This document shows positions 7,025 through 15,651 of a stretch of DNA of 39,129 nucleotides, piece by piece. Below the pieces are notes generated by a model, which worked only from the letters and a program-made list of their open reading frames with translations, made no database searches and was not told the origin of the DNA. The translations under genes and the position numbers were made by a program. Each line of letters opens with the position of its first letter. Position 1 is the first letter of the stretch. The stretch is from an uncultured Wenzhouxiangella sp. (lineage in GTDB: Bacteria > Pseudomonadota > Gammaproteobacteria > Xanthomonadales > Wenzhouxiangellaceae), in contig CALEIM010000077.1 in assembly GCA_937876395.1 (NCBI GenBank), forward strand, positions 1 through 39,129. The letters are read 5' to 3'.

Positions 7025-9597
7025 CAGTCGAGAGTACGCTGCACTTCAAAGCGCTCGAAGCACTCGATCTGATCACCGGGCTTGACATCGTTGTACTGCT
7101 TGACGCCGATGCCGCACTCGGTGCCGGCCTGTACTTCACTGACGTCGTCCTTGAAGCGGCGCAGCGATTCGAGCTCACCTTCGTAGATCACCACGTTGTC
7201 GCGCAGCACGCGGATCGGGTTGGCCCGCTTGACCACACCTTCCACGACCAGGCAACCGGCGATGGCGCCGAGCTTGGATGACCGGAACACGTCCTTGACC
7301 TCGGCCAGGCCGATAATCTGCTCCTTGGTCTCGGTACCGAGCAGGCCGGTAATGGCCTTTTTTACATCGTCGATCGCTTCGTAGATGATGCTGTAGTAGT
7401 TGAGATCAAGGTCAGCTTCCTGAATCACCTTGCGCGCGCTGGCATCGGCACGCACGTTGAAGCCGATGATGATGGCTCCGGATGCCTGCGCCAGGGTGGC
7501 GTCGGACTCATTGATACCGCCAACTCCCGAAGCAACGACATTGACCGCAATCTCATCAGTGGACAGGCGAGTCAGCGAATCCCTGAGTGCTTCGACCGAG
7601 CCTTGTACATCGGCCTTGATCACCAGGTTGACGTTCTGCTGCTCTTCACTGCCCTCGCCCATGGTATCGAACAGGCTTTGCAGCTTGGCCGCCTGTTTCT
7701 CGGCCAGACGGCCTTCGCGCGCGGACTGCTTGCGCTGCTCCGCGGCGTCCTTGGCCTTGCGCTCATCGGCCACGGCCAGGACATCATCACCGGCATTCGG
7801 AACACCCGAAAGCCCCAGCACTTCGGCTGGAATGGACGGCCCGGCTTCCTCTATCGACTGTCCGGCCTCGTTGAACATGGCGCGCACGCGTCCGTATTCT
7901 TCGCCGGCCAGGATAATGTCGCCGCGGCGCAGGGTGCCGTCTTGAACCAGGATGGTGGCCACCGGACCGCGGCCCTTGTCGAGCGAAGATTCCACCACGA
8001 CACCGCGACAGCGTCGGTCGGGGCTGGCCTTGAGTTCCAGAACCTCCGACTGCAGCAGAATGGCTTCGAGCAAATCGTCGATGCCTTCGCCGGTCATGGC
8101 CGAAACCGGCACGAAAATCTCCTGGCCGCCCCAGTCTTCCGGCACCACTTCTTCGGCTGCCAGCTCCGACTTGACCCGGTCTGGATCGGCCTCGGGCTTG
8201 TCAATCTTGTTGACCGCCACTATCAGCGGCACGCCAGCGGCGCGCGCGTGCTGAATGGCTTCCTTGGTCTGCGGCATGACGCCATCGTCGGCGGCCACCA
8301 CCAGGATGACGATATCGGTCGCCTGGGCACCGCGCGCGCGCATGGCGGTAAAGGCCGCATGCCCGGGTGTGTCCAGGAACGTGACCACGCCGTTATCGGT
8401 CTCAACGTGATAAGCCCCGATATGTTGAGTGATTCCGCCATCCTCACCGGACGCCACCTTGGCACGGCGGATATGGTCAAGCAGCGAGGTCTTGCCATGA
8501 TCCACATGGCCCATGACGGTGACCACCGGCGGCCTGGCAGCCAGTTCGCCCTCACCCGTATCTTCGTCTTGATCGACCAGTTCCCGCTCAATGCTCTTGT
8601 CTTCGGCTGCACGGGCGGAATGACCCATTTCCTCGACCACCAGGATGGCGGTGTCCTGATCAAGCGGCTGGTTGATGGTGACCATGGTGCCCATGTTCAT
8701 CAGCACCTTGATCAGCTCGCCGGCCTTGACGGCCATCAGTTTGGCCAGATCGCCAACCGTGATGGTTTCGGGCACCTGGATTTCGCGCTTGACTGGAGCT
8801 GTCGGCTTCTGGAAGCCGTGTTCGGCGTCCACACTCGGCATCCGACCGGTGCGCAGACCGCCGGTGCGCTTGGGCTTGCGGCGCTTGGATTTCGGCGCAA
8901 TGTGCAGCTCTTCACGACCGTAGCGGGTGGCCGCTTCGCCCTTCACCGCCTTGCCCTTGGCGGCCTTGCGTTCAGCCTCCTTCTGGGCGGCCTGACGGAC
9001 GACCTTTTCTTCAACCTTGCGCTGAGCTTCGACTTCGGCGCGCTGACGCTCTTCTTCCTGGCGGCGCACACTTTCTTCGGCTTCGCGCTGCTGGCGCTGC
9101 TCCTCTTCAAGGCGCGCCTGCTCTTCGGTTTCCAGGCGGCGGCGCTCGGCTTCTTCTCGTTCGACGCGTTCGACTTCTTCACGCTGGCGTCGGGATTCTT
9201 CCAACGCCCGGGCGGCGGCTTCGCGCTCCGGATCGGCCTCCAGCTCTTCAGCAATCTCGCCACGCTTGACGTAGGTGCGCTGCTTGCGCACCTCGACATT
9301 GACCGTTCGCGAAGGCGCCGCACCGCGAGTTCGGGTGCGACCGGCACCGCCGCTGGGCACCTTGAGCTCGCTGACGCTCTTGCGCGTCAGAGTGACCTTG
9401 CGCGGCTGCTCGCCTGCCTCGCGCTCGTTCTTGCCGTGGGCCGAACGCAAATGGGCAAGCAGTTTGATTTTGTCGTCATTGGTCACCTCGGCATCGGCCG
9501 CATCGACCTCGATACCGGCCTCGTTGAGCTGGGTAATCAGACGATCGACGTCAACGCCCAACACGTCAGCGAGCTGTGTAACAGTGACCTGAGACAT
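7024..9597 (-). CDS. infB: Translation initiation factor IF-2
   Basis: IF-2 is the GTPase that delivers formylated initiator tRNA to the 30S subunit and promotes subunit joining. The 857-residue protein has an N-terminal IF2_N domain (about 1-50), a highly charged Glu/Arg/Lys-rich region (about 110-215), a second IF2_N domain (about 275-325), and the GTPase domain with G1 GHVDHGKT (363-370), G3 DTPGH (from 409) and G4 NKID (463-466). The C-terminal domains for fMet-tRNA binding follow. Length is close to E. coli IF2-alpha (890). It lies 18 bp after nusA and overlaps rbfA by one base. A long open frame on the opposite strand is only the shadow of the charged region. Confidence 0.97.
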   Translation of the reverse strand: MSQVTVTQLADVLGVDVDRLITQLNEAGIEVDAADAEVTNDDKIKLLAHLRSAHGKNEREAGEQPRKVTLTRKSVSELKVPSGGAGRTRTRGAAPSRTVNVEVRKQRTYVKRGEIAEELEADPEREAAARALEESRRQREEVERVEREEAERRRLETEEQARLEEEQRQQREAEESVRRQEEERQRAEVEAQRKVEEKVVRQAAQKEAERKAAKGKAVKGEAATRYGREELHIAPKSKRRKPKRTGGLRTGRMPSVDAEHGFQKPTAPVKREIQVPETITVGDLAKLMAVKAGELIKVLMNMGTMVTINQPLDQDTAILVVEEMGHSARAAEDKSIERELVDQDEDTGEGELAARPPVVTVMGHVDHGKTSLLDHIRRAKVASGEDGGITQHIGAYHVETDNGVVTFLDTPGHAAFTAMRARGAQATDIVILVVAADDGVMPQTKEAIQHARAAGVPLIVAVNKIDKPEADPDRVKSELAAEEVVPEDWGGQEIFVPVSAMTGEGIDDLLEAILLQSEVLELKASPDRRCRGVVVESSLDKGRGPVATILVQDGTLRRGDIILAGEEYGRVRAMFNEAGQSIEEAGPSIPAEVLGLSGVPNAGDDVLAVADERKAKDAAEQRKQSAREGRLAEKQAAKLQSLFDTMGEGSEEQQNVNLVIKADVQGSVEALRDSLTRLSTDEIAVNVVASGVGGINESDATLAQASGAIIIGFNVRADASARKVIQEADLDLNYYSIIYEAIDDVKKAITGLLGTETKEQIIGLAEVKDVFRSSKLGAIAGCLVVEGVVKRANPIRVLRDNVVIYEGELESLRRFKDDVSEVQAGTECGIGVKQYNDVKPGDQIECFERFEVQRTLD

Positions 9598-9615
9598 ATA
9601 TTCCTCGATCCTCGT

Positions 9616-11121
9616 TTATTCTTCGGCAAACCAGTGTGCGCGCGCCTTCATGATCAGATCGGCGGCCCGTTCGGCGTCAAGGTCCTTGACGTCTTCAAGC
9701 TCGTCGACTGAACACTCGGCCAGGTCATCGCGGCTGCGGATACCCTGCTCGGCCAGGCGATAGGCGATGGTGTCGGTCATCCCTTCCAGATCCAGCAGAT
9801 CCTGCCTGGGCTTGTGATCCTCAAGCTTCTCTTCCGAAGCAATCAGCTGGGTCAGCAAGGCGTCGCGGGCACGCCGCCGGAGCTCGGCCACGATGTCTTC
9901 ATCAAACTCCTCGATATCGAGCAGCTCACTTTCGGGCACGTAGGCCACTTCATCAATATTGGTAAAGCCTTCCTGAACCAGAATGCTGGCCAATTCTTCA
10001 TCGACATCCAGCTTTTCCTTGAACATCGTCAGAATCGTCTGAGCCTCGGCTTCGCTTTTCTGCTCGGCATCTTCGATGGTCATGACGTTGAGCTGCCAGC
10101 CGGTCAGCTCGGAAGCCAAGCGCACGTTCTGGCCGCCACGGCCAATTGCCTGGGACAGACCTTCTTCCTCAACGGCAATGTCCATGCTCTGGGTTTCTTC
10201 ATGGACCACGATGGAATGCACTTCAGCCGGCGCCATCGCATTGATCACGAACTGGGCCGGGTTCTCGTCCCACAGGATGATGTCAATGCGCTCGCCGGCC
10301 AACTCGTTGGAAACGGCCTGCACGCGTGAACCACGCATGCCGACGCAGGCACCGATCGGGTCGGTGCGGGCATCCAGGGCGTGTACGGCTATTTTGGCGC
10401 GTCGGCCCGCATCGCGTGCGGCACCCTTGATTTCAATCAGATCCTGGCCGATCTCAGGCACTTCGAGCTTGAACAGTTCGATCAGGAATTCCTTCATCGT
10501 CCGGCTGACGAACAGCTGCGGCCCGCGCACTTCCGGACGCACCTCGTATAGATAACCGCGGACCCGGTCGTTTACGCGCGCCGTTTCACCAGGAATGGTG
10601 TGACGCGACGGAATAAACGACTCGGCATTCTCGCCCAGATCCAGACTGATGCCGCCTTTTTCCATGCGCTTGATCTGCCCGCTGACGAGCTCTCCGACGC
10701 GGTCCTCATAGGCTTCAACCACCTTGGTTCGCTCGGCCTGACGGACGCGCTGGACGATTACCTGCTTGGCCGCCTGCGCGGCAATGCGGCCGAACTCGGG
10801 CGGCTCCATCGGCTCTTCGATGTAGTCACCGACTTCAAGTTCGGCATGGTGCTCGCGCGCCTCAGTCAGCCGAATCTGGCGATCCCCGGATTCAAGCTCG
10901 GCCTCTTCCTCATCATCGGAAATGACTTCCCAGCGCCGAAACGCCTCATACTCGCCGGTGCCTCGATCAATCGCCACGCGCACTTCAAGGTCTTCGGTCT
11001 GGCGCCGACGCGCAGCCGAAGCCAGCGCCGCCTCGATGGCCTCGAAGATCGTTTCGCGCGGCAAGTCCTTCTCGTTGGAGACGACCTCGACGACCTGCAA
11101 AATTTCCTTGCCCTTGCTCAT
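9616..11121 (-). CDS. nusA: Transcription termination/antitermination protein NusA
   Basis: NusA binds RNA polymerase and nascent RNA, controlling pausing, termination and rRNA antitermination. The 501-residue product has the N-terminal polymerase-binding domain (from MSKGKEILQVVEVV), an S1 domain (VGELVSGQIKRMEKGGISLD), two KH domains (GACVGMRGSRVQAVSNEL and SQAIGRGGQNVRLASELTG), and two acidic C-terminal repeats with helix-hairpin-helix character. The ATG at 11121 matches the family start. The open frame upstream to 11319 is rimP sequence read in another frame and is not part of the gene. It follows rimP by 37 bp. Confidence 0.96.
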   Translation of the reverse strand: MSKGKEILQVVEVVSNEKDLPRETIFEAIEAALASAARRRQTEDLEVRVAIDRGTGEYEAFRRWEVISDDEEEAELESGDRQIRLTEAREHHAELEVGDYIEEPMEPPEFGRIAAQAAKQVIVQRVRQAERTKVVEAYEDRVGELVSGQIKRMEKGGISLDLGENAESFIPSRHTIPGETARVNDRVRGYLYEVRPEVRGPQLFVSRTMKEFLIELFKLEVPEIGQDLIEIKGAARDAGRRAKIAVHALDARTDPIGACVGMRGSRVQAVSNELAGERIDIILWDENPAQFVINAMAPAEVHSIVVHEETQSMDIAVEEEGLSQAIGRGGQNVRLASELTGWQLNVMTIEDAEQKSEAEAQTILTMFKEKLDVDEELASILVQEGFTNIDEVAYVPESELLDIEEFDEDIVAELRRRARDALLTQLIASEEKLEDHKPRQDLLDLEGMTDTIAYRLAEQGIRSRDDLAECSVDELEDVKDLDAERAADLIMKARAHWFAEE

Positions 11122-11158
11122 GATTGCCTGATTCCGCAGTGACTCATTCCATTCACCA

Positions 11159-11641
11159 TCAATCCCGTTTTTGCGCCAGCACGGCGTCCATGTCCGGAGC
11201 CAGGTTAGCGCGCTGAATGTCGGCCACAAGCAGTTCATGGTGCTCGCCGTCAACCTCCAGCTCCACGCGCTCATCGTCGGCCCGCAGAATTCGCCCCTTG
11301 AACTTGCGCCGGCCTTCAACCGGCACCGCCATCAGTACGCGGGCGTTCTCGCCGGCAAAGCGGGCAAACTGCGCACCGCCGAACAGCGGTCGTTCGATTC
11401 CTGGCGAGGACACCTCCAGGGTGTACTGCCCGCTGACCGGATCCTCAACGTCCAGCACGGCCGACACCTCGTGACTGACCCGCTCGCAGTCTTCCACGCC
11501 AATGCCGATCTCGGCCTGATCGATGTAAATCCGAATCAGCCGGTTTCTCGGATTGGACTGATACTCGACGCCGACGAACTCGTAACCGAGATCTTCCACC
11601 AGCGGCGTCAGCAGCGCCTCAAGTCTGTCGCTAACCGCCAA
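11159..11641 (-). CDS. rimP: Ribosome maturation factor RimP
   Basis: RimP helps assemble the 30S subunit and is usually the gene before nusA. The conserved start is SDRLEALLTPLVEDLGYEFV, followed by RLIRIYID, CERVSHEVSAVLDVEDP, and the YTLEVSSPGIERPLF signature. The best start is a TTG at 11641, with GGAG about 8 nt upstream, giving 160 residues (E. coli about 150). A GTG at 11650 is an alternative. The open frame continues to 11839, but that part reads through the leader terminator and the tRNA gene and cannot be coding. Position between metY and nusA agrees with the enteric operon. Confidence 0.93.
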   Translation of the reverse strand: MAVSDRLEALLTPLVEDLGYEFVGVEYQSNPRNRLIRIYIDQAEIGIGVEDCERVSHEVSAVLDVEDPVSGQYTLEVSSPGIERPLFGGAQFARFAGENARVLMAVPVEGRRKFKGRILRADDERVELEVDGEHHELLVADIQRANLAPDMDAVLAQKRD

Positions 11642-11664
11642 GGCAATCACTCCGGCCAAGAATG

Positions 11665-11692
11665 AAAAAAGCCCCTTAGACCAGGGGCTTTT
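11665..11692 (-). terminator. Rho-independent terminator between tRNA-fMet and rimP
   Basis: On the minus strand, AAAAGCCCC, an 8-base loop and GGGGCTTTT form a 9-bp stem followed by a T-run ending at 11665. It sits 17 nt downstream of the tRNA CCA end and about 23 nt before the rimP start. Since nusA and infB need transcription, it is probably leaky, separating tRNA output from the mRNA. That role is an inference. Confidence 0.8.
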
Positions 11693-11709
11693 ATCGTGTC
11701 CAAAAAACC

Positions 11710-11786
11710 TGGTAGCGGGGGCAGGATTCGAACCTGCGACCTTCGGGTTATGAGCCCGACGAGCTGCCAGACTGCTCCACCCCGCA
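11710..11786 (-). tRNA. metY: Initiator tRNA-fMet (CAT anticodon)
   Basis: The 77-nt sequence folds into a full cloverleaf with encoded CCA. The anticodon loop is CTCATAA, and the anticodon stem has the three consecutive G:C pairs (TCGGG/CCCGA) that mark initiator tRNA and place it in the ribosomal P site. D-arm and T-arm (GCAGG-TTCGAAT-CCTGC) are normal. Positions 1 and 72 are T and T: this keeps the unpaired end needed for formylation, but with U-U instead of the usual C-A. It is the first gene of the nusA-infB operon, as in E. coli metY. Confidence 0.96.
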
Positions 11787-11798
11787 ATCGAATGGGCG

Positions 11799-11826
11799 AT
11801 TATAGCAAAGCCCAGTCTTAATGCAA
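11799..11826 (-). promoter_or_regulatory. Promoter of the metY-rimP-nusA-infB operon
   Basis: On the minus strand a consensus TATAAT (11804-11799) is preceded by TGC, an extended -10, and by TTGCAT (11826-11821) at a 16-bp spacer. The -10 ends 12 bp before the first tRNA base. This is the clearest promoter in the window and fits a sigma-70 stable-RNA gene. Confidence 0.85.
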
Positions 11827-11893
11827 CCAAAATTGACATTCGATTGACCCTGACCCAGCACCTGGACCGGTGAAAGTTTGGGCCTCCGACGTT

Positions 11894-12589
11894 TTAGTTG
11901 CCGCGATCTTCCAGCTCATCAGTGCGCCGGCCGACCAGCCACCGGCGCAGGCCGCCAACAATGTACAGGCTCCAGGTGACGGCGGTAACCTCTCCGATCA
12001 TCACCAAACGCCGGCCAAGGCCGCGCAGAACGCCAAATTTGTGCTCCTTGCTGCGATGATGAATACCTTCGATAAACTCAAAGCTCATCCCCCGACCGCC
12101 GTTTTTGGCAGTGTGATTCAGCGCCACTTCGATGCGAAATCCGCGTTTGTGCTCCGCTGGCAGTCGCTCCCACAGACTGCGGCGCACGGCGCGTTCGCCG
12201 CCGATGATCGGGGAAACTCGCATCCAGCGATTCAGCCAGACGGCGTTGCGTGCGCGCAGCCCGACGTGCATGTCGACCTGGCCGTCAAGCACCGGGGCGA
12301 GAATCCGGGTCACGGTGGCAAAGCTCAGACCGGTGATATCGGCATCGAGAAACAGCAACACATCGCCAGCAGTGGCGGCCACGCCCTCGTCAAGGGCGGC
12401 GGCCTTGCCCCGATTGCGCTCCAGGCGCACTACTCGGGCGCCGGCCTCGGCCGCCCGCTTGGCGGTGTCATCGGTCGATCCATCGTCGACCACGACAAGC
12501 TCGGCGACGTCGGGATGTCCGCGCACTTCGGCCACCACCTGGCCAACGGTCGAGGCCTCATTAAAGGCCGCTATGATGATTGAAACCAT
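11894..12589 (-). CDS. Glycosyltransferase family 2 (GT-A fold)
   Basis: The 231-residue protein starts with the GT2 nucleotide-sugar fold: SIIIAAFNEASTVGQVV, then VVVDDGSTDDT (Asp35, Asp36), NRGKAAALDEG, and LFLDADIT with the metal-binding DAD at 82-84. This resembles polyprenyl-phosphate sugar synthases and related enzymes. Residues near the C terminus (VMIGEVTAVTWSLYIVGG) may touch the membrane, but there is no clear multi-span domain. Donor and acceptor cannot be read. The start overlaps the end of the DedA gene by 19 bp, so the two are co-translated. Its stop is about 70 bp from the tRNA operon promoter. Confidence 0.85.
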   Translation of the reverse strand: MVSIIIAAFNEASTVGQVVAEVRGHPDVAELVVVDDGSTDDTAKRAAEAGARVVRLERNRGKAAALDEGVAATAGDVLLFLDADITGLSFATVTRILAPVLDGQVDMHVGLRARNAVWLNRWMRVSPIIGGERAVRRSLWERLPAEHKRGFRIEVALNHTAKNGGRGMSFEFIEGIHHRSKEHKFGVLRGLGRRLVMIGEVTAVTWSLYIVGGLRRWLVGRRTDELEDRGN

Positions 12590-13170
12590 CGTTTCTTCAG
12601 CAGCAGTCCGACAATCAAATAAATAGCCACGGCGACGATGGCAAACATCAAAAAGGCCAGCTCAATGTGCTCCACCAGGTCTTCAAAATGCCTGACGGTA
12701 CCGACCACACTCCACGCCAGGCCGGCAAGCAAAACCGTCACGGTCACCACGGCGAGCAGGTTGACCCACAGCCAGGAACCCGGCTGCATCCGCAAACTGC
12801 CGGCCAGCACCTGGGCGACGATGCGCGTGCCATAAACGAATTTGGACACAAAAAGCAGTGCAGCACCGTTGCGCGCAAATAGCTGCTCAAACCGGTCGAG
12901 GCGCTCGGCCGGCAGGCGTCGACTGATTTTCTTGACCGCCCGCGCCGGATACCAACGACCGAGCAAATACCACAGAAAATCGGACAGCATGCCGGCGAAA
13001 ATGGCCACCGCGATGACCAGCAAGGCATCGAGTCGACCGGTCGCGGCCAGGTAAAGCGCAGGCAAAAGCACCATCTCACCGACGAGCAGGAGACCGATGA
13101 ACAGCATCAGATAGGGGTACGCTGCAAAGATTTCCAGTGCTGGTTGAAGGCGTCCAACAAACTCTTGCAT
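12571..13170 (-). CDS. DedA family membrane protein
   Basis: This 199-residue inner-membrane protein has hydrophobic segments near 15-35, 45-70, 130-155 and 168-190. It also has the DedA/VTT signature: a glycine-rich reentrant segment ending in GRWYPAR, then LFVSKFVYGTRIVAQVLAGSLRM with the conserved basic residues. DedA proteins are linked to membrane-potential maintenance and, for some members, to returning undecaprenyl phosphate across the membrane. Overlap with a glycosyltransferase gene fits a role in lipid carrier use, but that is an inference. Divergent from the S9 peptidase gene. Confidence 0.87.
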   Translation of the reverse strand: MQEFVGRLQPALEIFAAYPYLMLFIGLLLVGEMVLLPALYLAATGRLDALLVIAVAIFAGMLSDFLWYLLGRWYPARAVKKISRRLPAERLDRFEQLFARNGAALLFVSKFVYGTRIVAQVLAGSLRMQPGSWLWVNLLAVVTVTVLLAGLAWSVVGTVRHFEDLVEHIELAFLMFAIVAVAIYLIVGLLLKKRWFQSS

Positions 13171-13234
13171 CTGACATTATCCAGGGAAGCTTTGATCGCA
13201 CAAATAATCCGGCCAGACAATCGTAAGCCGGCCG

Positions 13235-13246
13235 GCGTGTAGAATT
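13235..13246 (+). promoter_or_regulatory. Probable promoter -10 region of the S9 peptidase gene
   Basis: GCGTGTAGAATT with TAGAAT at 13240-13245 lies 33 nt before the ATG. It is identical over 12 bases to the element before suhB. No clear -35 hexamer is seen at standard spacing. Confidence 0.4.
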
Positions 13247-13278
13247 CGGAGCCTCACCCTCAACATACTACGCGACAG

Positions 13279-15645
13279 ATGAAGCATTTACTATTGGCAG
13301 CCGCCGCGCTGCTCGCCGGCAGCGCGGCCGCCCAAACGCCTGAACTCCGCCAGATCATGGCCGACCCGCAGTGGATCGGGCCACCGGTCGAACAGACCTG
13401 GTGGCAGCTCGACGGCCAGGCCATCTATTACCGGGTTGAGCGCCCCGACAGCGCCTTGCACGACATCCATCGCGTCGACCTGGCCAGCGGCGAAGATCAG
13501 CTCCTCGACTATGCCGAGCAGGCCGGCATGGACGGAGCCGATCCCGTCATCCATCCGGCCAGCGGCCGGATCGTCTTTGTGCGTGACGGTAATCTGTTCG
13601 TTCGCAAACCCGATCAGGCTGAACTGATTCAGCTCACCCGCAGCACTCAAAGTGACTCCCGGCCCGCCTTCAGCCCCAACGGCGAACGGATCATTTTTCA
13701 GCGCGGCAATCAGTGGTGGATCCATGATTTGAGCGAGCGGATCAGTTGGCCGGCGAGCGATCTGCGTTTCGAAGCAGCGCCCGCCGCCGGACCCGATGAG
13801 CCGCTTGCCGGCCAGCAACTACGCTTGTTCGACAGTCTGCGTGACCGGCTCAACGAGCAGCGCGAAGCAATCGAGGAAGCCGAGCGGGCGGCCGCCGAAG
13901 ATTCCAGTCGCTCGGCCGCGCCATGGTATCTGGGCAAGGGCAAGCAGCCTGGCCTGTCAGCACTGTCACCAAACGGCCGCTGGCTGCTGCTGGCCGTTCA
14001 GCCCGCCGCTCATGATGAGGGTCGCAGCGGCCGTATGCCGCACTATGTCACCCAGTCAGGCTATATCGATGTGGAAGACGTGCGCACCCGGGTCGGCCAG
14101 AATACTCCGGCGCCCAGCGCGCTGTGGCTGCTGGATCTGGAAACGCGCGAGCGCCACGAACTCGATTTGAGCACCCTGCCCGGTATTCAGACCGACCCGC
14201 TGGCCGAGCTCAAGAAGGCCCAGAATATTGACCCGCTGGGTGAAGGCGAGGCGCGCGAGCTCAGCATCACCGGTCTGGAATGGCACGCCGAGGGCAGGCT
14301 GGCGGCCGTGCAGCTACGCGCCATCGACAACAAGGATCGCTGGCTGGCAGTGATCGATGCCGGCGCCGAAGAACCGGCGCTGGAAAACCGCCACCGCCTC
14401 AGCGACCCGGCCTGGATCAACTGGTATTTCAATGATTTCGGCTGGATTCCAGGCAGCGAAACCCTGTGGCTTTTGTCAGAAGAATCCGGCTTCAGCCATT
14501 TCTACACCATTGGCGCGCGCAGCGGCCGACTGGCGCAGCACAGCCGCGGTGAATTCGAGGTCTTCGACCCGCTGGTCAGCGCAGATGGCCAGTCCGTCCT
14601 GGTGCTGGCCAACCGCGCCCATCCGGGCGAATACGATCTGTACCAGCTTGATCTTGGCCGCGAGCAGCTTGAGCGCATCACCGAACATGGCGGGATCGAG
14701 TCATTCAGGGTCCGCCCGGACGACGAAAAGGTCGCCCTGCTGCGCTATTCAGAAGCCTATCTACCGCCGCAGGCGGCGCTGGTCAATCTTGAAACCGGCG
14801 AGTTCCAGCCGCTGACCGATACCCGCAGCGCCGACTATCGGGCCATTGAATGGCAAATGCCGCAGATTGTGGCTGTGCCCTCCAGCCACGTCGATCGCCC
14901 GATCTGGTCCAAGTTCTATCCGGCGCGCAGCGAGCCGCCCCACGGTGGTGACCGGCACCCGATCGTGCTGTTCGTCCACGGCGCCGGCTATTTGCAGAAC
15001 GTCTGGCAGCGCTATCCCAACTATTTTCGCGAACAGATGTTCCACAATCTGCTCACCGAGCGCGGCTATCACGTGCTTGACATGGATTTTCGCGCCAGCG
15101 CCGGCTACGGTCGCGACTGGCGCGCGGCCATCTACCGGCAGATGGGAACGCCTGAACTGGAAGACCTGGTTGACGGCGTAGCCTGGCTGGTCGAGGAACA
15201 CGGCGGCGACCCGGATCGCGTCGGTCTCTACGGCGGCTCCTATGGCGGCTTCATGGCTTTCATGGCGCTGTTCAAAGCGCCCGATGTGTTCGCTGCCGGC
15301 GCCGCGCTGCGACCGGTGACCGACTGGAAACACTACAATCATTTTTATACCTCGAACATTCTCAATACGCCGGACGTGGACCCCGAAGCGTATCGGCGCA
15401 GCTCACCCATCGAGTTTGCCGAAGGCCTTGAGGGCCACTTGCTGATTGCCCACGGCATGATCGATGACAACGTCTTCTATCAGGATTCCGTGCGCCTGGC
15501 GCAGCGCCTGATCGAGCTGGAGAAAAACCACTGGGAGTTCGCCTCCTATCCGGTGGAACGGCACGGCTATACCCGGCCAGACAGTTGGCGCGACCAGTAT
15601 TGGCGTATCCTGAACCTGTTCGAGACCACAATCGGGAGGAAATAG
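13279..15645 (+). CDS. S9 family (DPP IV-like) serine peptidase, secreted
   Basis: The 788-residue protein has a Sec signal peptide (about 1-18, ending SAAA before QTPE). A long beta-propeller region (about 30-530) contains repeated WD40/TolB-like strands such as DSRPAFSPNGERI. A C-terminal alpha/beta-hydrolase domain follows. The catalytic triad is visible: Ser654 in GLYGGSYGGFMAF, the aspartate in HGMIDDNV (729-730) and His762 in ERHGYTRP. This is the dipeptidyl peptidase IV branch of the prolyl oligopeptidase family, which removes N-terminal dipeptides, often after proline, in the periplasm. Substrate range is unknown. An SDR gene follows 6 bp after the stop, with the ribosome site GGGAGGAAA overlapping the end of this gene. 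Confidence 0.93.
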   Translation: MKHLLLAAAALLAGSAAAQTPELRQIMADPQWIGPPVEQTWWQLDGQAIYYRVERPDSALHDIHRVDLASGEDQLLDYAEQAGMDGADPVIHPASGRIVFVRDGNLFVRKPDQAELIQLTRSTQSDSRPAFSPNGERIIFQRGNQWWIHDLSERISWPASDLRFEAAPAAGPDEPLAGQQLRLFDSLRDRLNEQREAIEEAERAAAEDSSRSAAPWYLGKGKQPGLSALSPNGRWLLLAVQPAAHDEGRSGRMPHYVTQSGYIDVEDVRTRVGQNTPAPSALWLLDLETRERHELDLSTLPGIQTDPLAELKKAQNIDPLGEGEARELSITGLEWHAEGRLAAVQLRAIDNKDRWLAVIDAGAEEPALENRHRLSDPAWINWYFNDFGWIPGSETLWLLSEESGFSHFYTIGARSGRLAQHSRGEFEVFDPLVSADGQSVLVLANRAHPGEYDLYQLDLGREQLERITEHGGIESFRVRPDDEKVALLRYSEAYLPPQAALVNLETGEFQPLTDTRSADYRAIEWQMPQIVAVPSSHVDRPIWSKFYPARSEPPHGGDRHPIVLFVHGAGYLQNVWQRYPNYFREQMFHNLLTERGYHVLDMDFRASAGYGRDWRAAIYRQMGTPELEDLVDGVAWLVEEHGGDPDRVGLYGGSYGGFMAFMALFKAPDVFAAGAALRPVTDWKHYNHFYTSNILNTPDVDPEAYRRSSPIEFAEGLEGHLLIAHGMIDDNVFYQDSVRLAQRLIELEKNHWEFASYPVERHGYTRPDSWRDQYWRILNLFETTIGRK

Positions 15646-15651
15646 ACCGCA

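Noticed and set aside
7603..9711. A 702-codon open frame on the + strand across infB
   Set aside because: It is the antisense shadow of the charged infB region; it reads as Phe/Leu-rich sequence with no domain, and infB is certain.
11121..11319. N-terminal extension of nusA
   Set aside because: The extra 66 codons lie within rimP in another frame, and the family start MSKGKEIL is at 11121.
11641..11839. N-terminal extension of rimP
   Set aside because: It would translate the leader terminator and the tRNA gene.
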